Positions 6,990-14,265 of a stretch of 26,963 nt of DNA are shown piece after piece. The notes beneath the pieces are model-generated. The model made no database searches. It saw only the letters and a list, made by a program, of their open reading frames with translations, and was not told the origin of the DNA. The translations under genes were made by a program, and so were the position numbers. Each line of letters starts with the position of its first letter. Within the stretch, counting starts at the first letter, position 1. Source of the stretch: Frateuria_A sp035695185 (GTDB taxonomy: Bacteria > Pseudomonadota > Gammaproteobacteria > Xanthomonadales > Rhodanobacteraceae); the NCBI RefSeq assembly GCF_035695185.1, contig NZ_DASSES010000111.1, forward strand, positions 1 through 26,963, given 5' to 3'.

Positions 6990-7676
6990 ATGCCTGCCGA
7001 CCTGCCACCGCTGAGACGCATCCGCTGGAGCCATGCGTACCGCATCGTGCCCAGCCGCTTCCCGCCGGTGGGCGTGTTCGACCGCATCGCCGACCCGGCC
7101 GACCTGGATGCGCTGTTCGCGATCGAGGCGATGACCAACCCGCGCCTGCGCGAGGAAGTCGGCGCCCTGAAGCTGGTGCCGCCGGAGCGGCGCATCGGTG
7201 GACCCGGCAGCACGCCGGTGATGGCCGCCTTCACCCATCTCAACCCGGAAGGCAGCCGTTTCTCCGACGGCAGCTGGGGCGTGTTCTATGCAGCGCACAG
7301 CGTGGCCACGGCGGTGGAGGAAACGGTCTACCACCGCGAGCGGTTCCTCGCCGCGACCGCGGAGCCGCCCTGCGAGATCGAGATGCGCTGCTACCGCACC
7401 AGTATCGACTGCAAGCTGCACGACCTGCGCGGCGGCTGGCCGGCCGCCCACGACCCGGACGACTATGCGGCCAGCGTGGCGCTGGCCCGCGCGTTGCGCG
7501 CGGCCGGCTCCAACGGGATCGTCTACGACAGCGCCCGGCACGCCGGCGGCGAGTGCGTGGCGGCGTTCTACCCGGACGTGGTGGCAGCCTGCGTGCAGGC
7601 ACAGCACTTCATCTACCGCTGGGACGGCACGCGCATCGCGCAGGTGCTGCAGGTGAGCGAGCTCAAGCGCCCCTAG
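6990..7676 (+). CDS. RES-domain toxin (NAD-consuming, MbcT/ParT-type)
   Basis: The 228-aa protein has the RES hallmarks: the Arg region 'AYRIVPSRFPPVG' (Arg18), the Glu region 'VATAVEETVYHRERF' (Glu110/111) and the Ser region 'GSNGIVYDSARHAGGECV' (Ser181). Known RES toxins (Res, MbcT) degrade NAD+, and ParT ADP-ribosylates Prs; which applies here cannot be told. It is cytosolic. The ATG at 6990 is chosen because it has SD AGGAG 5 nt away and the family N-terminus starts there. The same frame is open back to an ATG at 6873 that overlaps the antitoxin; this would add 39 residues of low-complexity sequence. The 100-nt gap from the antitoxin stop is wide for this family. Confidence 0.9.
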   Translation: MPADLPPLRRIRWSHAYRIVPSRFPPVGVFDRIADPADLDALFAIEAMTNPRLREEVGALKLVPPERRIGGPGSTPVMAAFTHLNPEGSRFSDGSWGVFYAAHSVATAVEETVYHRERFLAATAEPPCEIEMRCYRTSIDCKLHDLRGGWPAAHDPDDYAASVALARALRAAGSNGIVYDSARHAGGECVAAFYPDVVAACVQAQHFIYRWDGTRIAQVLQVSELKRP

Positions 7677-7752
7677 GCCGTACTCGAGCCCGCCCACGCG
7701 GCATTGATCGGCGGTGGCCCAGGATGGCCCCTGGTTTCGGTGCGGAAGTGGC

Positions 7753-8397
7753 ATGTTCGACCCGGGCAGCTCCCCCTCCGGCGGCGACGCCGGTGAATTT
7801 CTCGAATGGCAAAGCGAGATCGCCGCGTTCGCGGCGGTCGACCGGCTGCAGCCGCCACCGGCCGACGCGGTGCTGTTCGTCGGCAGCTCCTCGATCCGCC
7901 TGTGGCACACGCTGGCGGCCGATTTCCCCAGGCTGCCCACGATCAACCGCGGCTTCGGCGGGTCGGAAATCGCCGACAGCGTGTTCTTCGCCGAGCAGCT
8001 GATCGGTCCCTACCGGCCGCGGGCCATCGTGATGTATGCCGGTGGCAACGACCTGGCGGACGGCAAGGCACCCGAGCAGGTGCGCGATGCCTTCGGCGCC
8101 TTCGTCACCCAGGCCCGCCGCTGGGCGGGGCCGGTGCCGCTGGCCTACCTGTCGATCAAGCCCAACCTGTCGAGGCGCCGCCAGTTGCCGCAGATCCGCG
8201 CGGCCAACCGCCTGATCCGCGCCTGCGCGGAGGCGCGCGGCGTGGATTACCTGGACGTCCACACGCCGATGCTCGGCGCCGACGGCGAGGCCGACCCGCG
8301 CTGGTTCGACGACGACGGGCTGCACCTCAATGCCGACGGCTATGCGCTGTGGACCGGCGTGGTGCGCAGCTGGCTCGCGCAGCGGGGCCTGTCGTAG
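7753..8397 (+). CDS. SGNH/GDSL hydrolase family protein
   Basis: The 214-aa protein carries the four SGNH blocks: 'FVGSSSIRLW' (block I, nucleophile Ser in GSSS), 'NRGFGGSEIAD' (block II Gly), 'YAGGNDLADG' (block III Asn) and 'DGLHLNADGY' (block V Asp-x-x-His). An ester of a lipid, carbohydrate or peptidoglycan-linked acyl group is the likely substrate class. No signal peptide is evident. The frame opens at GTG 7714, but the ATG at 7753 has a better SD-like GGAAG (7744-7748) and leaves a family-like N-terminus, so I use it with moderate certainty. Its stop codon TAG is supplied by the GTAGGAG edge of the downstream repeat. Confidence 0.85.
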   Translation: MFDPGSSPSGGDAGEFLEWQSEIAAFAAVDRLQPPPADAVLFVGSSSIRLWHTLAADFPRLPTINRGFGGSEIADSVFFAEQLIGPYRPRAIVMYAGGNDLADGKAPEQVRDAFGAFVTQARRWAGPVPLAYLSIKPNLSRRRQLPQIRAANRLIRACAEARGVDYLDVHTPMLGADGEADPRWFDDDGLHLNADGYALWTGVVRSWLAQRGLS

Positions 8398-8442
8398 GAG
8401 TGCAGCCGTGCCGACCGCCCTGGCGTCGCGGCACGGCTGCAC
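8394..8442. repeat. REP-like GTAGGAG element with 14-bp perfect stem; bidirectional terminator candidate
   Basis: GTAGGAG (8394-8400) leads into a perfect inverted repeat: the arm at 8400-8413 pairs with the arm at 8429-8442 around a 15-nt loop. The element fills the 58-nt gap between convergent genes (SGNH hydrolase and phhA). GTAGGAG plus a GC-rich stem is the pattern of dispersed intergenic repeats in pseudomonads and xanthomonads. No T-run is present. It could terminate transcription from both sides or protect 3' ends. Confidence 0.6.
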
Positions 8443-8455
8443 CCGGCCGGTCGTC

Positions 8456-9352
8456 TCAGGTGTCGGCGTCGGTGGCAAAGCCCTCATGGCTGCCGTGATG
8501 GAACACCCGGTCGGTGGCGTCCAGCACGTCCGCGGCGGCATGCGGCGTCTTCCCGCGCAGGCGCGCGTAGATCGGCGTGAAGTCCGGCAAGGTCGCCTCG
8601 AACAGCCGCTCGAAGCTGTCGATCACGAAATAGGTCTGCTGGTAGGTATCGATCCGGTAGCGCGTGTTCATCACCCGCTCGAGGTCGAAACCGATGCGGT
8701 TGGGCGCGGCCGAGTCCAGGCTGTAGACCGACTCGCCCTTGGAGCTGACGATGCCGGCGCCGTAGATGCGCATCCCCTCGGGCGTGTCGATCAGTCCGAA
8801 CTCCACCGTGTACCAGTACAGGCGGGTGAGGTTCATCAGCGCCTCGGGGCCGATCGCGTGCGCCTTCATGCCGCCGCGGCCGTAGGCCTGCATGTAGTCG
8901 GCGAAGACCGGATTGAGCAGCAGCGGCACGTGGCCGAACAGGTCGTGGAACAGGTCCGGCTCGGACAGGTAGTCGAGCTGGTCGGGCTTGCGGATCCACC
9001 AGCTCACCGGGAAGCGACGGTTGGCCAGGTGGTCGAAGAACACCTCGTCCGGCAACAGCCCCTCGACCGCGACCAGCTCCCACCCGGTGGTCTTGCCGAG
9101 TACCCGGTTGAGGTCGGCGAACTTCGGGATGCCGCCGTCGCCCAGGCCGAACCTGGCCACGCCATCGAGGAATTCCTGGCAGGCGCGCCCCGGCAGCATC
9201 TCGCACTGGCGCTTGAACAGCGTGTCCCATACCTCGTGGTCGGTCCGCGTGTAGCTGGACCAGGGCTGCTCGACCACACCGGTGGCGTAGACCGGCACGT
9301 AGCCGCGGTCGGTCTGCTGGTGTTCGACTTTGCGGGGCGTGGCGGTTTCCAT
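8456..9352 (-). CDS. phhA: Phenylalanine 4-monooxygenase
   Basis: The 298-aa enzyme hydroxylates L-phenylalanine to tyrosine using tetrahydropterin, O2 and non-haem iron. The 2-His-1-Glu facial triad is visible: His136 and His141 in 'DLFHDLFGHVPLL' and Glu184 in 'WYTVEFGLI', at the spacing known from the Chromobacterium enzyme. Other family blocks are 'HEVWDTLFKRQ', 'FPVSWWIRKPDQLDYL' and 'TRYRIDTYQQTYFVIDSF'. Length is normal for bacterial monofunctional PAH. The ATG at 9352 with GGAG about 8 nt upstream is preferred over a TTG nine codons earlier. The Lrp-type regulator is divergent across 137 nt and is the probable regulator. The C-terminal tail after the catalytic core is somewhat extended (about 20 residues). 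Confidence 0.97.
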   Translation of the reverse strand: METATPRKVEHQQTDRGYVPVYATGVVEQPWSSYTRTDHEVWDTLFKRQCEMLPGRACQEFLDGVARFGLGDGGIPKFADLNRVLGKTTGWELVAVEGLLPDEVFFDHLANRRFPVSWWIRKPDQLDYLSEPDLFHDLFGHVPLLLNPVFADYMQAYGRGGMKAHAIGPEALMNLTRLYWYTVEFGLIDTPEGMRIYGAGIVSSKGESVYSLDSAAPNRIGFDLERVMNTRYRIDTYQQTYFVIDSFERLFEATLPDFTPIYARLRGKTPHAAADVLDATDRVFHHGSHEGFATDADT

Positions 9353-9489
9353 GGGGGACTCCGGGTTCGGCACTTTCAAGGCTCAAGAATACGCCGCGCT
9401 GGCCGCATGAGGGTTGCGTTTGTTGTGAGAACCCTGTGAGCAGGCGCATCATCCTTGCGCCGAATGGCTAAAACGCGGAGCAAGCCCCC
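9353..9489. promoter_or_regulatory. Divergent phhA / Lrp-family regulator control region
   Basis: This 137-nt spacer must hold both promoters. Two TGTGAG copies (9424-9429, 9435-9440) sit exactly 11 bp apart, on the same DNA face. On the minus strand a TATTCT-like -10 lies near the phhA side, without a clear -35. No canonical Lrp box is visible, so site assignment is tentative. Confidence 0.4.
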
Positions 9490-9966
9490 ATGTCCAAGCT
9501 CGATCGCACCGACCTGCGCCTGCTCGGCGTGTTGCAGGGGGAAGGGCGCATCACCAACGCCGAACTGGCCGAGCGGGTGAGCCTGTCGCCCTCGGCCTGC
9601 CTGCGCCGGCTGCAGCGCCTGGAGGCGGAGGGCATCGTCACCGGCTATGCCGCGCAGGTCGACCCGCAGGCGGTGGGGCTGGGCCTGCAGGCGTTCGTGC
9701 GCGTGCAACTGGCACGGCACGAGGCCGACGCGATCGAACGCTTCGTCGAGAAAGTCGAGGGCTGGGAGGAAGTGGTCGCCTGCCACGCGCTGACCGGCGA
9801 CATGGATTACCTGCTGCACGTGTACGTGGCCGACCTGCCGCATTTCTCGCGCTTCCTGCTGGACCGGTTGCTCAACGGCGCCGGCGTGGCCGATGCCAAC
9901 TCCAGCTTCGTGCTGCGCACGGTCAAGCGCTCGCCTTCGTTGCCGCTGGGGCAGCTGGAGACCTGA
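9490..9966 (+). CDS. Lrp/AsnC family transcriptional regulator
   Basis: The 158-aa protein has the classic layout: an N-terminal HTH ('LDRTDLRLLGVLQGEGRITN', 'AELAERVSLSPSACLRRLQR') and a C-terminal RAM/AsnC ligand-binding domain ('FVRVQLARHEADAIERFVE', 'VVACHALTGDMDYLLHVYV'). Such proteins form octamers and respond to amino acids. Divergence from phhA suggests control of phenylalanine use, comparable in layout to other amino-acid catabolism loci with adjacent Lrp proteins; the ligand is inferred. The ATG at 9490 has a GGAG about 10 nt upstream. A strong hairpin follows the stop. Confidence 0.95.
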   Translation: MSKLDRTDLRLLGVLQGEGRITNAELAERVSLSPSACLRRLQRLEAEGIVTGYAAQVDPQAVGLGLQAFVRVQLARHEADAIERFVEKVEGWEEVVACHALTGDMDYLLHVYVADLPHFSRFLLDRLLNGAGVADANSSFVLRTVKRSPSLPLGQLET

Positions 9967-9984
9967 GACCGCCGGGGACTCCAG

Positions 9985-10004
9985 CCCGCCGCCGCCCCGG
10001 CGGG
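9985..10004. terminator. GC hairpin after the Lrp-family gene
   Basis: CCCGCCG (9985-9991) and CGGCGGG (9998-10004) form a perfect 7-bp stem with a 6-nt loop, 18 nt after the stop. No T-run follows, so it is a probable but weak intrinsic terminator. Confidence 0.4.
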
Positions 10005-10029
10005 TGAAGCCCGGCCCAGGCGGTCCACG

Positions 10030-10069
10030 CTGCCGCGATGCGCGGCAGTGGCGACGAAAACGCTAAACT
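10030..10069 (+). promoter_or_regulatory. Hairpin and TAAACT -10 box immediately before the acyltransferase gene
   Basis: CTGCCGC (10030-10036) / GCGGCAG (10042-10048) makes a 7-bp stem with a 5-nt loop, followed by TAAACT (10064-10069). The ATG at 10079 is only 9 nt beyond this hexamer and no SD is present between them. If the hexamer is the -10, transcription would start at or next to the ATG. No clear -35 is visible. Confidence 0.35.
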
Positions 10070-10078
10070 AACCGGCTC

Positions 10079-10873
10079 ATGGATACCGCCTCGACCCCCG
10101 CCCCCGATCCCTGGCGACCCGTGCGCTACCTGTGGCGGGTGCCGCTGCTGCTGCTGCATATCCTGCTCGGCATCCTGCTGTGTGCGCTGATCCTGAGCTG
10201 GAACCGGCACCGGGTGATGGTCCATGGCCGCGAGCCGTTCGCGCACCGCATGATTCGCTGGTGGTCGACCGTGCTGATGCGCATCTTCGGCTTGCGTTCG
10301 GTGCGCATCGGCAAGCCGCTGCCCGACCCGGTGCTGTTCGTCGCCAACCACACCTCGTTGATCGACATCGAGCTGCTGCACAGCCAGCGCGCCGCCTGCT
10401 TCGTGGCCAAGGCGGAGATCGCGGGCTGGCCGCTGGTCGGCTGGCTGGCCGCCAATGGCGGCACCATCTTCCACCGGCGCGGCAGCAACCACTCGCTGGC
10501 GGCGGTGATGCAGGCGATGGTCGAGCGCCTGCGCGGCGGTCGCTCGGTGGCGGTGTTCCCCGAGGGCGGCACCGGCCACAACGGCGTGCTGAAGGTATTC
10601 CACGCGCGGATCTTCCAGGCCGCGCTCGATGCGCAGGTGCCGGTGCAGCCGGTGGCGCTGCGATTCGCGCGCAACGGCAGGCGGGTGATCGACGCCGGCT
10701 TCCGCGAGGGCGAGCACTTCATGGGCAACTTGCTGCGCATGCTCGGCGAGGCGCCGCTGGATGCCGAGGTGCACTTCCTGACCCCGGTGCCGGCGATGCC
10801 CGACGCGCGCCGGCGCATGGCCGAGCTGTCGCGCGAGCGCATCGGCTCGGCGCTGGACGACGCGCACGCATGA
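10079..10873 (+). CDS. 1-acyl-sn-glycerol-3-phosphate acyltransferase-like (PlsC/LPLAT) protein
   Basis: The 264-aa protein transfers an acyl chain to a lysophospholipid or related acceptor at the inner membrane. LPLAT motifs: block I 'NHTSLIDIE' (His91-x4-Asp96), block III 'VFPEGGTG' (Phe160-Gly164) and the hydrophobic 'VPVQPVALRF'. An N-terminal helix (about residues 19-40, 'VPLLLLHILLGILLCALIL') should anchor it. Length fits PlsC-like proteins. It may be the housekeeping PlsC or one of several paralogues (ornithine-lipid OlsA is also possible). The stop overlaps the start of the YheT-type hydrolase (ATGA at 10870-10873), so the two form a coupled pair. There is no SD, as noted for the upstream region. 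Confidence 0.9.
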   Translation: MDTASTPAPDPWRPVRYLWRVPLLLLHILLGILLCALILSWNRHRVMVHGREPFAHRMIRWWSTVLMRIFGLRSVRIGKPLPDPVLFVANHTSLIDIELLHSQRAACFVAKAEIAGWPLVGWLAANGGTIFHRRGSNHSLAAVMQAMVERLRGGRSVAVFPEGGTGHNGVLKVFHARIFQAALDAQVPVQPVALRFARNGRRVIDAGFREGEHFMGNLLRMLGEAPLDAEVHFLTPVPAMPDARRRMAELSRERIGSALDDAHA

Positions 10874-11889
10874 ACACCCTGCCGCGCGGAAAGGATTTCC
10901 GTCCCCCCTGGCCGCTGACCAGCGGCCACCTGCAGACCATGCTGTCCTCCAGCGGCGTGCGGCGCCGGTTGCTGCCGCACAGCGCGCGCGAGGTGCTCAC
11001 GGGTGCCGAGCCGGTGCTGGTCGACGGAGGCGAGGGCGTGCGCCTGACCGGCGCATTCACCGCACAGCGCACGGGCGGTGAGTCGCGCGGCCTGGCGGTG
11101 CTGTTCCACGGCTGGGAAGGCAGCGTCGATTCCACCTACGTGCTGCAGACCGGCAGCCGCCTGCTGCGCGACGGTTGGGACGTGTTCCGGCTCAATTTCC
11201 GCGACCACGGCGAAAGCCACCACCTCAACGAGGCGTTGTTCCATTCCTGCCGCATCGACGAGGTGGTGCATGCGCTCGGGGACATCGTGCGCCGCTGGCC
11301 GCGGCCGGTGACCGCGCTGGCGGGCTTCTCGCTGGGTGGCAACTTCGCGCTGCGTGCGGCGCTGCGCGCCCCGGCCGCGGGCATCCCGCTCGACTACGCG
11401 CTCGCGGTGTGCCCGATCATCGATCCGGGCGAAGGCCTGTTCTCGCTCGAACAGAGCGCGCCGTGGTTCTACCAGGCGTATTTCATGCGCAAGTGGCGGC
11501 AGTCGCTGAAAGCCAAGCAGCAGGCCTTCCCGCAGCGCCAGTACTTCGAGCTGGCGGAACTGAAGCAGAGCCTGCGCGGGTTGACCGAGGCGCTGGTACT
11601 CAGGCACACCGACTTCGGTTCGCTGGAGGCCTACCTGGACGGCTATTCGGTGGCGCGCGACGCGCTCGCCGGCATGGCCATCCCGGCCACCATCCTCACC
11701 GCGCGCGACGACCCGGTGATCCCGGTCGGTGCGTTCGAGCAGTTGCAGCTGCCGCCAGGCATCGAGCTGGACATCGCCGAGTACGGCGGGCACTGCGGCT
11801 TCATCCGCGGCGCCGACATGGTCAGCTTCACCGACGACTACATCGCCGCGCGTTTCGACGCCATCGCCATGGCCACCGTATCCCCGTAG
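10870..11889 (+). CDS. YheT-type alpha/beta-fold hydrolase
   Basis: The 339-aa protein matches the YheT/ABHD1-3 family: 'RPPWPLTSGHLQTM' near the N-terminus, 'VLFHGWEGSVDSTYV' (oxyanion-hole loop), the nucleophile elbow 'GFSLGGN' (Ser154), the acid in 'ARDDPVIPV' (Asp280/281) and His308 in 'GGHCGF'. Family members are esterases/lipases of ill-defined substrate. The start is set by the ATGA overlap with the acyltransferase, and the pairing suggests a lipid-remodelling couple in which one enzyme acylates and the other deacylates; this is inference. It is cytosolic, with no signal peptide. It is convergent with the VOC gene, with a 19-nt gap. Confidence 0.92.
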   Translation: MNTLPRGKDFRPPWPLTSGHLQTMLSSSGVRRRLLPHSAREVLTGAEPVLVDGGEGVRLTGAFTAQRTGGESRGLAVLFHGWEGSVDSTYVLQTGSRLLRDGWDVFRLNFRDHGESHHLNEALFHSCRIDEVVHALGDIVRRWPRPVTALAGFSLGGNFALRAALRAPAAGIPLDYALAVCPIIDPGEGLFSLEQSAPWFYQAYFMRKWRQSLKAKQQAFPQRQYFELAELKQSLRGLTEALVLRHTDFGSLEAYLDGYSVARDALAGMAIPATILTARDDPVIPVGAFEQLQLPPGIELDIAEYGGHCGFIRGADMVSFTDDYIAARFDAIAMATVSP

Positions 11890-11908
11890 GCGGCCTCCGC
11901 GGCTGCCG

Positions 11909-12364
11909 TCACCTCGCTGCGCCAGGCGTGGTGGAGGAGGCCTGCTTCGCGAACAGCCGCGACAGGTCGGCGAACGCCTTGAACTCCAGCGCGTTGCCGC
12001 ACGGGTCGAGCAGGAACATGGTGGCCTGCTCGCCCGGCTGGCCGCGGAAACGGATATGCGGCTCGATGACGAAGCGCGTGCCGGCCGCGCGCAGCCGGTC
12101 GGCCAGCGCCTGCCATTCGGGCATCGGCAGGACCAGCCCGAAATGGCGCACCGGCACGGCGTCGCCGTCCACCTCGTGGGCGCTGGCCGGGCGCGCTTCC
12201 TCCGGCGCCAGGTGCGCCACGATCTGGTGGCCGTGGAAATCGAAGTCGACCCAGTCCTCGCTGGAGCGGCCTTCCGGGCAGCCGAGCAGCCCGCCGTAGA
12301 AGGCGCGCGCCTTGGCTAGCGAGGTGACCGGGAAGGCGAGGTGGAAGGGCGGCAGGCTGGCCAT
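11909..12364 (-). CDS. VOC family protein (glyoxalase-like)
   Basis: The 151-aa single VOC unit begins 'FHLAFPVTSLAKARAFYGGL' and has 'GHQIVAHL', 'VRHFGLVLPMPEW' and 'FLLDPCGNALEFKAF'. Metal ligand candidates are His5 or His6-region, His in 'RHFG' and Glu in 'ALEFK'. The pattern resembles the group often labelled as a dioxygenase of the extradiol family, but the substrate cannot be assigned. The ATG at 12364 is preferred over the upstream GTG at 12394 because the VOC fold starts right after it. It is divergent from the ZIP transporter gene across 170 nt, a spacer in which I see no clear promoter. Confidence 0.88.
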   Translation of the reverse strand: MASLPPFHLAFPVTSLAKARAFYGGLLGCPEGRSSEDWVDFDFHGHQIVAHLAPEEARPASAHEVDGDAVPVRHFGLVLPMPEWQALADRLRAAGTRFVIEPHIRFRGQPGEQATMFLLDPCGNALEFKAFADLSRLFAKQASSTTPGAAR

Positions 12365-12534
12365 GCAGGCGTTCTCGGGGAGAGGAAGGGCCACCCAGCA
12401 TGGGCGGTGCGGCGCGAACGATCAACGGCTCGCCGTTCACGCCGCCAGCGCCGGGCGTCCGCGATGCTGGCCACCCGACCAGGCGCCCGTGACCGCATGC
12501 CTGCAATGCACCCACCCGCACGCGGGACCCGCGC

Positions 12535-13311
12535 ATGAGCCTGACGCCCGTCCTCGCCGCCGGCCTGGGCGGCGCCGCCGGTGCCGCCGCCACCGCGCTG
12601 GGCACCGTGCCGGCGCTGTTCGCCCGGGAGCTCGACCAGCGCACGCAGGACACCATGTTCGGCTTCGGGGCCGGGGTGATGCTCGCGGCCAGCGCGTTCT
12701 CGCTGGCACTGCCGGGCATTCACGAGGCGCAGCGCCAGGGGCAGGGCCCGTGGGCCGCCGGCGCGCTGGTCGGCGTGGCGATCCTGCTCGGCGCCGCGGC
12801 GCTGGTCCTGCTCGAGCGCGTGCTGCCGCACGAGCACTTCATCAAGGGACCGGAGGGGCATTCCTCGCTGCGGCTCAAGCGCGCCTGGCTGTTCGTCTTC
12901 GCCATCTGCCTGCACAACCTGCCGGAAGGCCTGGCGATCGGCGTGGGCTTCGGGCCGGGGATCGCGCACGGCGTGGCGCTGGCCACCGGGATCGCGATCC
13001 AGGACCTGCCCGAAGGGCTGGTGGTGGCGGTCGCGCTGATGGCGGCCGGCTACGGCCGGCGCTGGGCGGTGTCGGTGGGCATGGCCTCGGGGCTGATCGA
13101 ACCGATCGGCGCGCTGGTCGGTGCCGGCGTGGTGATCGACTACCCGATGTCGCTGCCGGTCGGCCTGGGCTTCGCGGCCGGGGCGATGCTGTTCGTGGTC
13201 AGCCACGAGATCATCCCCGAGTCGCACCGGCAGGGGCACGAGCACTTCGCCACCGGCGGGCTGATGGTGGGGTTCGTGCTGATGATGCTGCTGGACACCG
13301 CGTTCGGCTGA
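12535..13311 (+). CDS. ZIP family divalent metal transporter
   Basis: The 258-aa inner-membrane protein has about eight hydrophobic segments. The signature TM4 motif 'HNLPEGLAIGVGFG' (His127, Asn128, Glu131) is intact, and the TM5 motif reads 'QDLPEGLVVAVAL' (Gln156, Asp157, Glu160), as in GufA-like members rather than the classical HN..EG. A further 'SHEIIPESHRQGHEH' near TM7 is His/Glu rich. It should import Zn2+, Fe2+ or Mn2+. Convergent placement with the manganese catalase gene makes Mn2+ supply an attractive but unproven idea. The start ATG at 12535 has a weak GGGA SD. Confidence 0.92.
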   Translation: MSLTPVLAAGLGGAAGAAATALGTVPALFARELDQRTQDTMFGFGAGVMLAASAFSLALPGIHEAQRQGQGPWAAGALVGVAILLGAAALVLLERVLPHEHFIKGPEGHSSLRLKRAWLFVFAICLHNLPEGLAIGVGFGPGIAHGVALATGIAIQDLPEGLVVAVALMAAGYGRRWAVSVGMASGLIEPIGALVGAGVVIDYPMSLPVGLGFAAGAMLFVVSHEIIPESHRQGHEHFATGGLMVGFVLMMLLDTAFG

Positions 13312-13322
13312 GCGCGGTGGTC

Positions 13323-13364
13323 GTGCCAGCCCACCGGATCGCGGTGGACTGGCACCCTGGTTTT
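13323..13364. terminator. Bidirectional intrinsic terminator between ZIP and Mn-catalase genes
   Basis: GTGCCAG-c-CCACCG (13323-13336) pairs with CGGTGG-a-CTGGCAC (13342-13355) around the loop GATCG, with one C/A mismatch. TTTT (13361-13364) follows on the plus strand. The position between two convergent stops (13311 and 13369) supports termination from both sides. Confidence 0.75.
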
Positions 13365-13368
13365 CAGG

Positions 13369-14265
13369 CTAGTGGCGGGTGCCTTGCGACCGGCTTCCGC
13401 TGCGGCCCAGCTCGGCGCCGGTCTCGGGATTGATCGACGGGTCGGAGCGGGTGCGCTGGGCCATCTGCATCAGCAACTCGCGCTGCTGGTCGCTCATCGA
13501 TACTTCCGGCAGGCCGCTGCCGCCGCCCATCGCCAGCATCTTTTCCTGGTCGCTGACGAACTGGAAGTTCTCGTCGCTGTTCCACGGCCCGCGCATGTCA
13601 CCCTCGCCCTGCGACGTATTGACGTAGGTGTTGGCGAACTCGGGCATGCCGGCCAGCTTGCCGGGCGGGAAGTTCGGCTGGATCGCATAGAGCGCCTTCT
13701 CGAACGACTGCTGGTGGGCGATCTCGCGGGTCATCAGGAAGCCGAGCGCCTCGCGCACGCCGGCGTCGGCGGTGAGGTTGATCAGCCGCTCGTAGACGAT
13801 CTTGGCGCGCGCCTCGGCAGCGATGTTCGAGCGCAGGTCCGCGGTGGGCTCGCCGATCGAGTCGATGTAGCCGGCGTTCCAGAGCTGGCCGCCGGAGTTG
13901 GTCAAGGCGGGACCGCCACCGTAGAGCACCTGGGTGACGTGCGAATCGTTGCCGGCACCCTGCAGCTCGCGGAACATCTGCGCCTGCTCCTCGACGCCTT
14001 CGGCGAGCTTGCCCTTGGCGCCCTTGTTGAGCATGCCGACGATGGTGCCGATCACCTCCAGGTGGCTGAGTTCCTCGGTGGCGATGTCCAGCAGCATGTC
14101 CTTGCGGCCGGCATCGTCCTCGGCCAGTGCCTGGGTGAAGTAGCGCATCGCCGCGGCGAGTTCGCCTTGCGGGCCGCCGAACTGCTCGAGCATGAGATTG
14201 GCCAGCGCGGGATTGCATTCGGCAACCCGCACCGTGTACTGCAGGCGTTTGTTGTGAGCGAACAT
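13369..14265 (-). CDS. Manganese (non-haem) catalase
   Basis: The 298-aa enzyme disproportionates hydrogen peroxide with a dimanganese centre. The four-helix-bundle ligands are in place: Glu35 ('GPQGELAAAMRYF'), Glu65 and His68 ('IATEELSHLEVIG'), Glu151 ('AEARAKIVYERL') and His184 ('REIAHQQSFEKAL'), at the spacing of the Lactobacillus enzyme (35/66/69/148/181). 'LTNSGGQLW' and 'GDMRGPWN' are family blocks. The C-terminal tail is Ser/Arg-rich. The ATG at 14265 is chosen for its AAGGA SD and the conserved 'MFAHNKRLQY'; an open frame continues upstream to 14505 but holds repeat sequence. It is cytosolic. It is probably stress-induced, as its upstream region is long and structured. Confidence 0.96.
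   Translation of the reverse strand: MFAHNKRLQYTVRVAECNPALANLMLEQFGGPQGELAAAMRYFTQALAEDDAGRKDMLLDIATEELSHLEVIGTIVGMLNKGAKGKLAEGVEEQAQMFRELQGAGNDSHVTQVLYGGGPALTNSGGQLWNAGYIDSIGEPTADLRSNIAAEARAKIVYERLINLTADAGVREALGFLMTREIAHQQSFEKALYAIQPNFPPGKLAGMPEFANTYVNTSQGEGDMRGPWNSDENFQFVSDQEKMLAMGGGSGLPEVSMSDQQRELLMQMAQRTRSDPSINPETGAELGRSGSRSQGTRH

Noticed and set aside
9353..9379. Nine-codon N-terminal extension of phhA from a TTG
   Set aside because: TTG is a poor start and the ATG at 9352 has a GGAG at proper distance; the extra residues are not family sequence.
10126..11793. 555-residue minus-strand open frame opposite the PlsC and YheT genes
   Set aside because: The plus strand holds two families with intact catalytic motifs and ATGA coupling; the minus frame is low complexity.
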